DNA of 64,000 nt from Mesorhizobium sp. SOD10. Its GTDB lineage: Bacteria > Pseudomonadota > Alphaproteobacteria > Rhizobiales > Rhizobiaceae. Both the position numbers and the translations under genes were made by a program. The notes under the pieces are model-generated. The model had not been told where the DNA came from, did no database searches, and saw only the letters and a list, made by a program, of their open reading frames with translations. Positions within the stretch are counted from its first letter, which is position 1, and each line of letters opens with the position of its first letter. The stretch lies in the NCBI GenBank assembly GCA_000824805.1, contig CCNA01000004.1:62001-126000 (forward strand). Reading direction: 5' to 3'. Shown here piece by piece: positions 57,851 to 64,000 of the stretch.

Positions 57851-58573
57851 ATGAACGAGACCATCGAACATTGCGTCATCATCGGCGGCTCATCCGGCAT
57901 CGGCCTCGCGACGGCCAAAAAGCTGGTCAGCCCCGCAATGAAAGTGACGATCACCGGACGCAACGAGGAGAAGCTGAAGAGCGCCTGGAAGAGCCTGGGC
58001 GGCACCGTCGGCAAGGCCCCTTTCGACGCGACCAAGCCGGACGAGGTCCGGAATTTCTTCGAGCGCCTTGGGCCGTTTGATCACCTGGTTCTCGCCGCAA
58101 GCGGCGGCAAAGGCCTGGGACCATTCGCGACGCTTGATCTTGCCGATATCGGCAGCGGCGTCGACGAGAAGATCCGGCCGCAACTGTCCTGCTTGCAGGC
58201 GGCCCTGCCGACCTTGAACAAGGCCGGATCGGTCACTTTCATCTCGGCCGTCTCGGCGCAGATTGCAGCGCCCGGCGTCGCCGGCATCGGCGCCATCAAC
58301 GGCATGCTTTTGACCGTCGCGCCGATCCTGGCTGTCGAGCTGAAGCCGCTGCGCGTCAACGTCGTGGCGCCCGGCGTCATCGACACCCCCTGGTGGGATT
58401 TTCTCCCTGAGGATCAGCGGCAGGCGGTGTTTGCCGAATATGCCGGCAAGACGCCGGTCGGCCGCATCGGCCGCGCCGAGGACGTCGCCGAAGCGATCGC
58501 CTTCCTGGTCTCCAACGGTTTCATGACCGGTCAGGTGCTGACCTGTGACGGCGGCCTCCGCTTCGCGGCGTAG
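57851..58573 (+). CDS. SDR-fold protein lacking the catalytic Tyr-Lys pair
   Basis: The 240-residue protein has an SDR Rossmann fold with IIGGSSGIGLATAKKL near the start and the C-terminal MTGQVLTCDGG. The NNAG motif is replaced by LAASGG. The segment after the catalytic serine (FISAVSAQIAAPGVAGIGAI) has no tyrosine or lysine at the YxxxK positions. It may bind NAD(P) without normal dehydrogenase chemistry, as a sensor, or work with the active SDR just upstream. Confidence 0.85.
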   Translation: MNETIEHCVIIGGSSGIGLATAKKLVSPAMKVTITGRNEEKLKSAWKSLGGTVGKAPFDATKPDEVRNFFERLGPFDHLVLAASGGKGLGPFATLDLADIGSGVDEKIRPQLSCLQAALPTLNKAGSVTFISAVSAQIAAPGVAGIGAINGMLLTVAPILAVELKPLRVNVVAPGVIDTPWWDFLPEDQRQAVFAEYAGKTPVGRIGRAEDVAEAIAFLVSNGFMTGQVLTCDGGLRFAA

Positions 58574-58575
58574 AG

Positions 58576-58605
58576 GGGGCGCGCGGATTTCCATCCGCGC
58601 GCCCC
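58576..58605. terminator. Bidirectional hairpin between convergent SDR and AhpD-like genes
   Basis: GGGGCGCGCGGAT (58576-58588) pairs perfectly with ATCCGCGCGCCCC (58593-58605) across TTCC. It lies between the two gene ends and should act on both strands, although no U-run follows. Confidence 0.65.
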
Positions 58606-58611
58606 GACGGA

Positions 58612-59073
58612 TCAGGCGGCCTTGGCGGCCGGCATCGGATGGATGGCGTGGAAGGATACGCAGAGCCGGTTCCAGGTGTTGATCATGCCGATCACCACCG
58701 TCAGCTTGACCAGTTCCTCCTCGGAGAACTGCTCCAGCGTGCTGGCGTAGAGATCGTCTGGGACGCCGTTCTCCGAAATGTTCGTCACCTTCTCGGTCCA
58801 GGCGAGCGCGGCGCGCTCGCGTTCGGAAAACAGCGGCGATTCCTTCCAGGCGGTGACCAGATAAAGGCGGGTCTCCGTCTCGCCGTCTCGCCTTGCCTCG
58901 CGGCTGTGCATCTCCACGCAGTAAGAGCAGCCATTGATCTGCGAAGCCCTGAGCTTGACGAGATGCATCAGGCTTGCCTCCAGCCCACACTCCTCGACGG
59001 CCTTGTTGAGAGCCGTAACCGCCTTCATGATTTCCGGCGCTTTGGCGAAGAACTGCAGCCTCTGTTTCATCAT
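58612..59073 (-). CDS. AhpD-fold / carboxymuconolactone decarboxylase-family protein
   Basis: The 153-residue protein carries the alkylhydroperoxidase redox motif GCSYCVEMHSREAR (CxxC plus histidine) in an all-helical CMD fold, with LVKLRASQINGC ahead of it and TEKVTNISENGVP after. Such proteins reduce peroxides or act in peroxidase relays. The start is one of two adjacent ATGs (59073 or 59070) behind AAAGGT. It is downstream of an Rrf2 regulator by 8 bases, so it is in the same operon. Confidence 0.88.
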   Translation of the reverse strand: MMKQRLQFFAKAPEIMKAVTALNKAVEECGLEASLMHLVKLRASQINGCSYCVEMHSREARRDGETETRLYLVTAWKESPLFSERERAALAWTEKVTNISENGVPDDLYASTLEQFSEEELVKLTVVIGMINTWNRLCVSFHAIHPMPAAKAA

Positions 59074-59081
59074 TTTACCTT

Positions 59082-59612
59082 TCACGCTTTGCCTGGTTGA
59101 TTTGAGCTTGGTTGAACTTTCTGAGACCGCTGGTGGCGCTCGACGAAAGCGCAGCTTGCAGCGACCGTGCGGGGATCGGCGTCGTTCATAAAATCGGCGA
59201 CGATGTCGGACAGCTTCACTTCGGCGAGCGCTGCCCGATAGGCGCGCTCGGCCTTGAGCATCGCGACATTGATGCCGCAGGGTTTGACGTAGGCCGACGC
59301 GTCGATCTTGACCGGACCACGCTGGCGAATTTCGCCGCAACGAAAAGCAGGCTCACGCCCCTCGACCGCCAGCACGATATCGAGCAGCGTGATTTGTTCC
59401 GCCGCACGCGCCAGGCGGTAGCCGCCCGCTGGCCCGGGCACCGATTCCAGGATGCGCGCTGCCGTGAGCTGATTGAGATGTTTCAGCAGATAGCTCGGCG
59501 ACAGTCCAAAACACTCCGCAAGGGCCGCGCCTGGCATGGTACTGTTGCCGTCTACGCTGGCCAGCGTAGCCGCGCAGTGGATGGCCGCTTCGACGCCATC
59601 GCCCAGTTTCAT
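59082..59612 (-). CDS. Rrf2-family transcriptional regulator
   Basis: The 176-residue regulator has the Rrf2 winged helix (AAIHCAATLASVDG, AECFGLSPSYLLKHLNQLTAARILESVPGPAGGYRLA). Cysteines in FRCGEI and KPCGINVAM lie where Rrf2 proteins ligate Fe-S or sense oxidation, but one of the usual three is not clearly present. A C-terminal extra cysteine lies in AASCAFVE. It probably controls itself and the AhpD-like gene in response to oxidants. Start is the ATG at 59612 behind GGAGGT. Confidence 0.87.
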   Translation of the reverse strand: MKLGDGVEAAIHCAATLASVDGNSTMPGAALAECFGLSPSYLLKHLNQLTAARILESVPGPAGGYRLARAAEQITLLDIVLAVEGREPAFRCGEIRQRGPVKIDASAYVKPCGINVAMLKAERAYRAALAEVKLSDIVADFMNDADPRTVAASCAFVERHQRSQKVQPSSNQPGKA

Positions 59613-59639
59613 GGTGTTACCTCCAATTCATGGATATCT

Positions 59640-59654
59640 TTTATCCTGGATAAA
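59640..59654 (-). promoter_or_regulatory. Palindrome upstream of the Rrf2 gene
   Basis: TTTATCC and GGATAAA flank a single T, a perfect 15-bp dyad 28 bases upstream of the Rrf2 ATG. It is AT-rich in a GC-rich window and is the natural autoregulatory operator candidate. The remaining part of the 332 bases to preA is filled by a palindromic repeat at 59749-59940. Confidence 0.5.
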
Positions 59655-59748
59655 CATTATCTGCAATAGAGAAATGAAAATTGCCCCGTCAATTCGCAAT
59701 GGCAGGATGAGAGAGAACGGCACTTTGCAGGGCTTGGGTTTTCTCGCA

Positions 59749-59940
59749 CCCCGCAAAGCGGGGGAGAGGTGGCCCAGCGAAGCCGGGACAGACAGGGGAC
59801 ACCCTCTGCGAAGTCAGAACCGTGCCAAGGACGAGGCGCAAGAAAAGTAAAAGGAAATCAGGGCCTCGGCGGCGTCCAGCCACCCCGAAGGCCCCTCTCC
59901 GTCCCGGCTTCGCCGGGCCACCTCTCCCCACTTCGTGGGG
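59749..59940. repeat. GC-rich inverted repeat element before preA end
   Basis: The left arm (59749-59798) contains GGGGGAGAGGTGGCCCAGCG and AGCCGGGACAGACAGGGG. The right arm (59892-59940) is its near reverse complement, containing CCCGGCTTCGCCGGGCCACC. The 192-bp element has the RIME-like layout seen at 43838-43995 but different sequence. It ends 5 bases before the preA stop codon and may terminate that transcript. Confidence 0.75.
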
Positions 59941-59944
59941 AACC

Positions 59945-61264
59945 CTACTCCGCGGCCACCTTGGCCATCGGATTGTTGGGATGCGTCGTCCAGTTGGCGT
60001 AGATCGGCGACACCGGCAAGCCGGTGCGCTGGTCGAGTACGCCGGCGGCCAGCGGCTGCATCGTGATGCAGCCCTCCACCGGGCAGACATTGACGCAGAG
60101 ATTGCAGCCGACGCATTCAGCCTCGATCACCTCGAAATGCCTGACACCGTCGACCATGCTGGTGATCGCCTGGTGCGAGGTGTCCTCGCAGGCGATGTGG
60201 CAGCGGCCGCATTTGATACAGGCATCCTGATCGATATGCGCCTTGGCGACATAGTTGAGATTGAGATACTGCCAGTCGGTGACATTGGGCGTGGCGCGGC
60301 CGATGATGTCGGAGAGCGAGGCATGGCCCTTCTCGTCCATCCAGTTCTCCAGCCCCGCGATCATCTCCTGCACGATCTTGAAGCCATAGGTCATGGCCGC
60401 CGTGCAGACCTGCACATTGCCGGCGCCGAGCGCCATGAATTCGGCAGCGTCGCGCCAGGTGGTGATGCCGCCGATGCCGGAGATCGGCAGGCCATGCGTT
60501 TCCGGATCGCGCGCGATCTCGGCCACCATGTTCATGGCGATCGGCTTCACCGCCGGACCGCAATAGCCGCCATGCGAGCCCTTGCCGTCAATGGTCGGCA
60601 TCGGCGCGAAATTGTCGAGATCGACGCCGGTGATCGAATTGATCGTGTTGATCAGCGACACGGCATCGGTGCCACCGGCCTTGGCCGCCCGCGCCGGCTT
60701 GCGGATGTCGGTGATGTTGGGCGTGAGCTTGGTGATGACGGGCATGCGCGTATACTGCTTGCACCAGCGCACGACCATTTCGATATATTCCGGCACCTGG
60801 CCGACCGCCGACCCCATGCCGCGCTCGCTCATGCCGTGCGGGCAGCCGAAATTGAGCTCGATGCCGTCTGCTCCGGTCTCCTCGACCAGCGGCAGGATCG
60901 CCTTCCAGCTTTCCTCGACGCAAGGCACCATGATCGAGGCGACCAGCGCCCGATCCGGCCAGTTCATCTTCACCTGCTTCATCTCGCGCAGGTTGGTCTG
61001 CAGGTCGCGGTCGGTGATCAGCTCGATATTGTTGAGGCCGAGCAGGCGGCGGTCGGCGCCCCAGATCGCACCGTAGCGCGGACCGTTGACGTTGACGACC
61101 GGCGGGCCTTCTTCGCCCAGCGTCTTCCAGACCACGCCGCCCCAGCCCGCCTTGAAGGCGCGCTCGACATTATAGGCCTTGTCGGTCGGCGGCGCCGAGG
61201 CCAGCCAGAACGGATTGGGCGACTTGATGCCGATGAAGGTGTTGCGGATGTCTGCCATGCTCAT
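59945..61264 (-). CDS. preA: PreA, NAD-dependent dihydropyrimidine dehydrogenase subunit
   Basis: PreA with PreT reduces uracil and thymine to 5,6-dihydro forms. The 439-residue protein has a DHOD-like FMN barrel (NPFWLASAPPTDKAYN, GIELNFGCPHGMSERGMG, and the likely active-site cysteine in MVPCVEESWKA). A C-terminal ferredoxin domain has two 4Fe-4S motifs (CIKCGRCHIAC and CVGCNLCVNVCPVEGC). It overlaps preT by 4 bases. Confidence 0.94.
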   Translation of the reverse strand: MSMADIRNTFIGIKSPNPFWLASAPPTDKAYNVERAFKAGWGGVVWKTLGEEGPPVVNVNGPRYGAIWGADRRLLGLNNIELITDRDLQTNLREMKQVKMNWPDRALVASIMVPCVEESWKAILPLVEETGADGIELNFGCPHGMSERGMGSAVGQVPEYIEMVVRWCKQYTRMPVITKLTPNITDIRKPARAAKAGGTDAVSLINTINSITGVDLDNFAPMPTIDGKGSHGGYCGPAVKPIAMNMVAEIARDPETHGLPISGIGGITTWRDAAEFMALGAGNVQVCTAAMTYGFKIVQEMIAGLENWMDEKGHASLSDIIGRATPNVTDWQYLNLNYVAKAHIDQDACIKCGRCHIACEDTSHQAITSMVDGVRHFEVIEAECVGCNLCVNVCPVEGCITMQPLAAGVLDQRTGLPVSPIYANWTTHPNNPMAKVAAE

Positions 61265-62625
61265 GCCCTCCCGTTAGAGGTCAGTGCCCGGTGGATAGAC
61301 TCGGCCGCGTCGCGCCCTTGCGCCACCGCCGAAACCGTCAGATCGTCGCCGCCGAAAATGCAGTCGCCGCCGGCCCAGACCTTTGCCAGCGAGGTACGGC
61401 CTTCCGCATCGACCTTGATGCGGCCGCCTTCGAGCTCGATCTGTTCCGCGCTGCCGTTGAGATGCGCCGGCACGAAGCTCTGGCCGATCGCCTTGAACAC
61501 CTGGTCGGCATTGAGCCGCAGCGTTTCCCCGGTGCCGATAAGCTTGTCGCCGCTCATCGCGGTGTATTCGAGTTCGATCGCCGCCACTTTGCCGTTCTCG
61601 GCAATGACGCGCTTCGGCTGCAGCCAGTGGCGGATGGCGACGCCGTTGGCGGCGGCCAGATCCTGCTCGAACTCCGAAGCGTTCATGTGCTCCTGGCCGC
61701 GCCGGTAGCAGATCGTCACTTCCTCGGCGCCGAGCAGCTTCGACTGCACCGCGGCATCGATCGCCGTCATGCCGCCGCCGATGACGACGACGCGCCGGCC
61801 GACCGGCAGGCTGGAGAGGTCGCTTGCCTGGCGCAGTTCGGAGATGAATTCCACCGCATTGCCGACGCCGTCAGTGTCTTCGCCTTCGGCGCGCAGCGCA
61901 TTGACGCCGCCAAGCCCGAGGCCGAGGAACACGGCGTCGTAGTTGCGGATCAGGTCGGCAAGCTGGAAGTCGCGGCCGAGCGCCTTGCCGTTCTGGATCT
62001 CGATGCCGCCGATCGAAGTCACATAGTCGACCTCGGCCTGGGCGAAATCGTCGACGCTCTTATAGGCGGCGATGCCATACTCGTTGAGGCCGCCGGCCTT
62101 CGGCCGCGCCTCGAGGATCGTCACGTCATGGCCGTGGCGGGCAAGGCGATGCGCCGCCGCCAGCCCGGCCGGCCCGGCGCCGACCACGGCAATGCTCTTG
62201 CCCGTCGCTTCGGCGCGTTTGTAGAACTGCTTGCCCTCGCCCATCGCCACATCGGTGGCGTAGCGCTGCAGCCGGCCGATCTGCACCGGCTTGCCTTCGG
62301 CCACCTCGCGCACGCAGGCCTCTTCGCACAGCGTCTCGGTCGGGCAGACGCGGGCGCACATGCCGCCAAGGATGTTCTGGTCGAAAATCGTCTTGGCCGA
62401 ACCCAGCGGGTTGCCGGTCGCGATCTGCCGGATGAACAGCGGGATGTCGATCGAGGTCGGGCATGCGTTCATGCACGGCGCGTCGTAGCAGAAATAGCAG
62501 CGATCGGATTCGACCAGCGCCTCATGATGATCGAGCGGCGGATGCAGGTCGGAAAAATTATCGGCATATTGCTCGGAAGACAGCCGGCCGCCGGCGATGC
62601 CCTCGACGAAATGACCAGTCGCCAT
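61261..62625 (-). CDS. preT: PreT, NAD(P)H-oxidising subunit of dihydropyrimidine dehydrogenase
   Basis: PreT passes electrons from NAD(P)H via FAD and Fe-S clusters to PreA. The 454-residue protein has N-terminal cysteine motifs (CYFCYDAPCMNACPTSID and CARVCPTETLCEEAC), the FAD loop AVVGAGPAGLAAAHRLARHG and the NAD(P) loop VVIGGGMTAIDAAVQ. The last part has VWAGGDCIFGGD. It resembles the N-terminal half of eukaryotic DPD. I use the ATG at 62625 behind AAGGGGAG. It is first in the operon. Confidence 0.94.
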   Translation of the reverse strand: MATGHFVEGIAGGRLSSEQYADNFSDLHPPLDHHEALVESDRCYFCYDAPCMNACPTSIDIPLFIRQIATGNPLGSAKTIFDQNILGGMCARVCPTETLCEEACVREVAEGKPVQIGRLQRYATDVAMGEGKQFYKRAEATGKSIAVVGAGPAGLAAAHRLARHGHDVTILEARPKAGGLNEYGIAAYKSVDDFAQAEVDYVTSIGGIEIQNGKALGRDFQLADLIRNYDAVFLGLGLGGVNALRAEGEDTDGVGNAVEFISELRQASDLSSLPVGRRVVVIGGGMTAIDAAVQSKLLGAEEVTICYRRGQEHMNASEFEQDLAAANGVAIRHWLQPKRVIAENGKVAAIELEYTAMSGDKLIGTGETLRLNADQVFKAIGQSFVPAHLNGSAEQIELEGGRIKVDAEGRTSLAKVWAGGDCIFGGDDLTVSAVAQGRDAAESIHRALTSNGRA

Positions 62626-62672
62626 TCCAGCTCCCCTTGTTGTCGTTTTGGGGAAGGCTAGCACGTTTTATT

Positions 62673-62701
62673 TTTTTATCAATTGGTCAATTTTCGGCCA
62701 A
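62673..62701 (-). promoter_or_regulatory. preT promoter with RutR-like box between -35 and -10
   Basis: On the minus strand TTGGCC (62701-62696) and TAAAAA (62678-62673) are 17 bases apart. The spacer contains TTGACCAATTGATAAA (62690-62675), which matches the RutR consensus at 14 of 16 positions with one perfect half. Bound RutR would block polymerase directly. The surrounding 100 bases are unusually AT-rich. Confidence 0.6.
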
Positions 62702-62739
62702 GTGCCTGTATTGCTTTGACAAAAACATGATAATTACAG

Positions 62740-63474
62740 TCATATTATAGCCACTGCCTGCCCATCAGACGGCTCCGCATTTTCAAACCTCGCGGAATGA
62801 ATCGACCGGATCTCATCCGCCACCAGTTTCTGCAGCCGCCACAGATTGCGATCGTGGATGCCGAAGGTCTCCAGATGGCTGACGGTGTTGTAGAGATATT
62901 CGGCGCCGGAGCCGACATGGCCGCAGGCGCGTGCCAGCACCCATGCCACCTTCTCCAGCGGCTGCCCGAGAGACGTCCCCCTGCCGGTCACGCCAACCCA
63001 GAAGCCCAGCGCCCGCACCCTGCCTTGCGCCGTGCGCACCGGAACCCACCTGACGGAGGCAACGGCTTCGTGGTCGTCGATCTCGCGTCGCAAGAGCTTT
63101 TCGATCTGGGCGGCCTTGTCACCCACCGGCAGGCGGTAGATCACGCCGTCGCAGCGTCCGCCGCGTTCAAGCGCCATCATCAATCCGGGCTGCTCGGCGC
63201 TGCCTCTCCAGCGCACAAGATCCAGGCAGAAGGAACGATGCCAGCCATGGGCCGAAGCACGCCGCTGCTCGACGGACTCGAAGGCCGGCTTCCAGATCAG
63301 CGAGCCATAGGCGAACACCCAAAGCGGTCCCGCGTCGGCTTCGCCGGCGAGACGCGTGGCGAGCGCGCGGAAATCGTCATCGCTGAGCTGCGTCCACTCC
63401 CCGCTCGGACCGGGATCGATCTCGTCGCGATGGCAAAGAGCGACAAGCTCGGGCGTGAGCGACATCTGGCGCAT
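62740..63474 (-). CDS. ChaC-like gamma-glutamylcyclotransferase
   Basis: ChaC enzymes split glutathione to 5-oxoproline and Cys-Gly. The 244-residue protein has the substrate-loop signature WVFAYGSLIWKPAF (about residue 50), GWHRSFCLDLVRWRG and the catalytic glutamate region DDHEAVASVRWVPV. It ends with GHVGSGAEYLYNTVSHLETFGI. Start is ATG 63474 or the ATG three codons on; neither has a strong ribosome site. The 5-oxoproline product is the substrate of the oxoprolinase at 16.9 kb, though the two are far apart. Confidence 0.88.
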   Translation of the reverse strand: MRQMSLTPELVALCHRDEIDPGPSGEWTQLSDDDFRALATRLAGEADAGPLWVFAYGSLIWKPAFESVEQRRASAHGWHRSFCLDLVRWRGSAEQPGLMMALERGGRCDGVIYRLPVGDKAAQIEKLLRREIDDHEAVASVRWVPVRTAQGRVRALGFWVGVTGRGTSLGQPLEKVAWVLARACGHVGSGAEYLYNTVSHLETFGIHDRNLWRLQKLVADEIRSIHSARFENAEPSDGQAVAII

Positions 63475-63650
63475 GGAAAAACGCGAACCCCTCTTTGACG
63501 GCAGCAAAGTCGAAAAGCGCGGGCTATGCAAGATCGGGGCGGAGCGCCTTGCCGTCCAGGATTTTCGGCCCATGTCGGATTTTTGTCGCCAGGATCGTCC
63601 TAGGATGGATCGAACCGCGATCGCTGCCTGAACCGGTGAGGAGACCGACC

Positions 63651-64000
63651 ATGCCGAAATCCGCGCAACCTTTCTTCTGGTACGAATTGATGACCACCGA
63701 CCTCGACGCCGCCGAGGCTTTCTATACCGCCGTTGTCGGCTGGAAGGCCGAGCCCTTCGACAAGGCGCCCGGCATGCCCCGCTACATCGTCGTGAACTCC
63801 GCCATGCGCGGCGTCGGCGGGCTGATGACGATGCCGGAAGAGCCCGCCAAGAGGGGCATGCCGCCGGCCTGGCTGGGCTATATCTACACCAAGGATGTCG
63901 ACGCCTCGACGCAAGCGCTCAAGGATGCCGGCGGCGCGGTCCATCGCGCGCCTGACGACATTCCGGGTGTCGGCCGCTTCGCCGTTGTTGCCGACCCCCA
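63651..64000 (+). CDS. VOC-family (glyoxalase-fold) protein, 3' end outside window
   Basis: ATG at 63651 behind GGTGAGGAG opens a frame that runs off the right edge after about 116 residues. The visible start PFFWYELMTTDLDAAEAFY is typical of VOC metal-binding barrels, followed by VVGWKAEPFD and LGYIYTKDVDAS. Function cannot be set from this fragment; relatives include glyoxalase-like and bleomycin-resistance-like proteins. Confidence 0.82.
   Translation, partial: MPKSAQPFFWYELMTTDLDAAEAFYTAVVGWKAEPFDKAPGMPRYIVVNSAMRGVGGLMTMPEEPAKRGMPPAWLGYIYTKDVDASTQALKDAGGAVHRAPDDIPGVGRFAVVADP

Overview
The window is a high-GC chromosomal segment of an alphaproteobacterium, most likely a Rhizobiales member close to Mesorhizobium. 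Supporting signs are the mraZ-rsmH-ftsL-ftsI-murE-murF-mraY-murD-ftsW-murG order, a type A RNase P RNA, a btaAB betaine-lipid pair behind a Pho box, RutR-type regulators, and several families of palindromic intergenic repeats typical of rhizobia. No phage, insertion sequence, CRISPR array or tRNA was seen. The genus call is inference from gene content and protein style, not from a search.

Layout. 1-11.4 kb: the division and cell wall (dcw) operon, all on the minus strand, with a promoter carrying four 10-bp-phased MraZ-type repeats. 11.6-13.3 kb: a PLP-dependent sulfur amino acid lyase and a ParDE-like toxin-antitoxin pair whose toxin looks frameshifted. 13.4-16.7 kb: rnpB, a lytic transglycosylase, an AmpD-like amidase overlapping a DjlA-like co-chaperone, and a small lipoprotein. 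16.9-22.5 kb: a 5-oxoprolinase, then btaA-btaB. 22.5-29.1 kb: a serine beta-lactamase-like hydrolase, a GH25 muramidase, an MltB-type transglycosylase, a heptamer tandem repeat, an ornithine/lysine decarboxylase, an EamA exporter and an unannotated-looking 28-residue membrane peptide gene. 29.1-31.1 kb: metF behind an ArsR-methyltransferase regulator with a 22-bp near-palindrome. 31.2-43.8 kb: mostly housekeeping enzymes (TrmO, MOSC, KAS III-like, Tam, EttA, a diguanylate cyclase, RNase T2, a lipase) ending in a translationally coupled CoA-transferase/ThDP-enzyme pair. 44-49 kb: a CHRD protein, a four-gene ABC importer and a cupin.

49.5-62.6 kb holds the reductive pyrimidine degradation pathway in three blocks: preT-preA (dihydropyrimidine dehydrogenase), hydA (dihydropyrimidinase) with an N-carbamoyl-beta-alanine amidohydrolase, and a beta-alanine:pyruvate aminotransferase. 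Two RutR paralogues are encoded, and RutR-like TGACC-N4-GGTCA operators lie before each block. The ABC importer just downstream may take up the substrate. A small stress-like cluster (XRE regulator, two SDR proteins, an AhpD-fold protein, an Rrf2 regulator) sits inside the pyrimidine region. The window ends with a ChaC-like gamma-glutamylcyclotransferase and the start of a VOC-family gene.

The most useful leads are the dual-RutR regulon, the MraZ operator array, the ParE frameshift, the coupled CoA-transferase/ThDP pair, the 28-residue peptide gene, the predicted leaderless XRE mRNA, and the repeat families.
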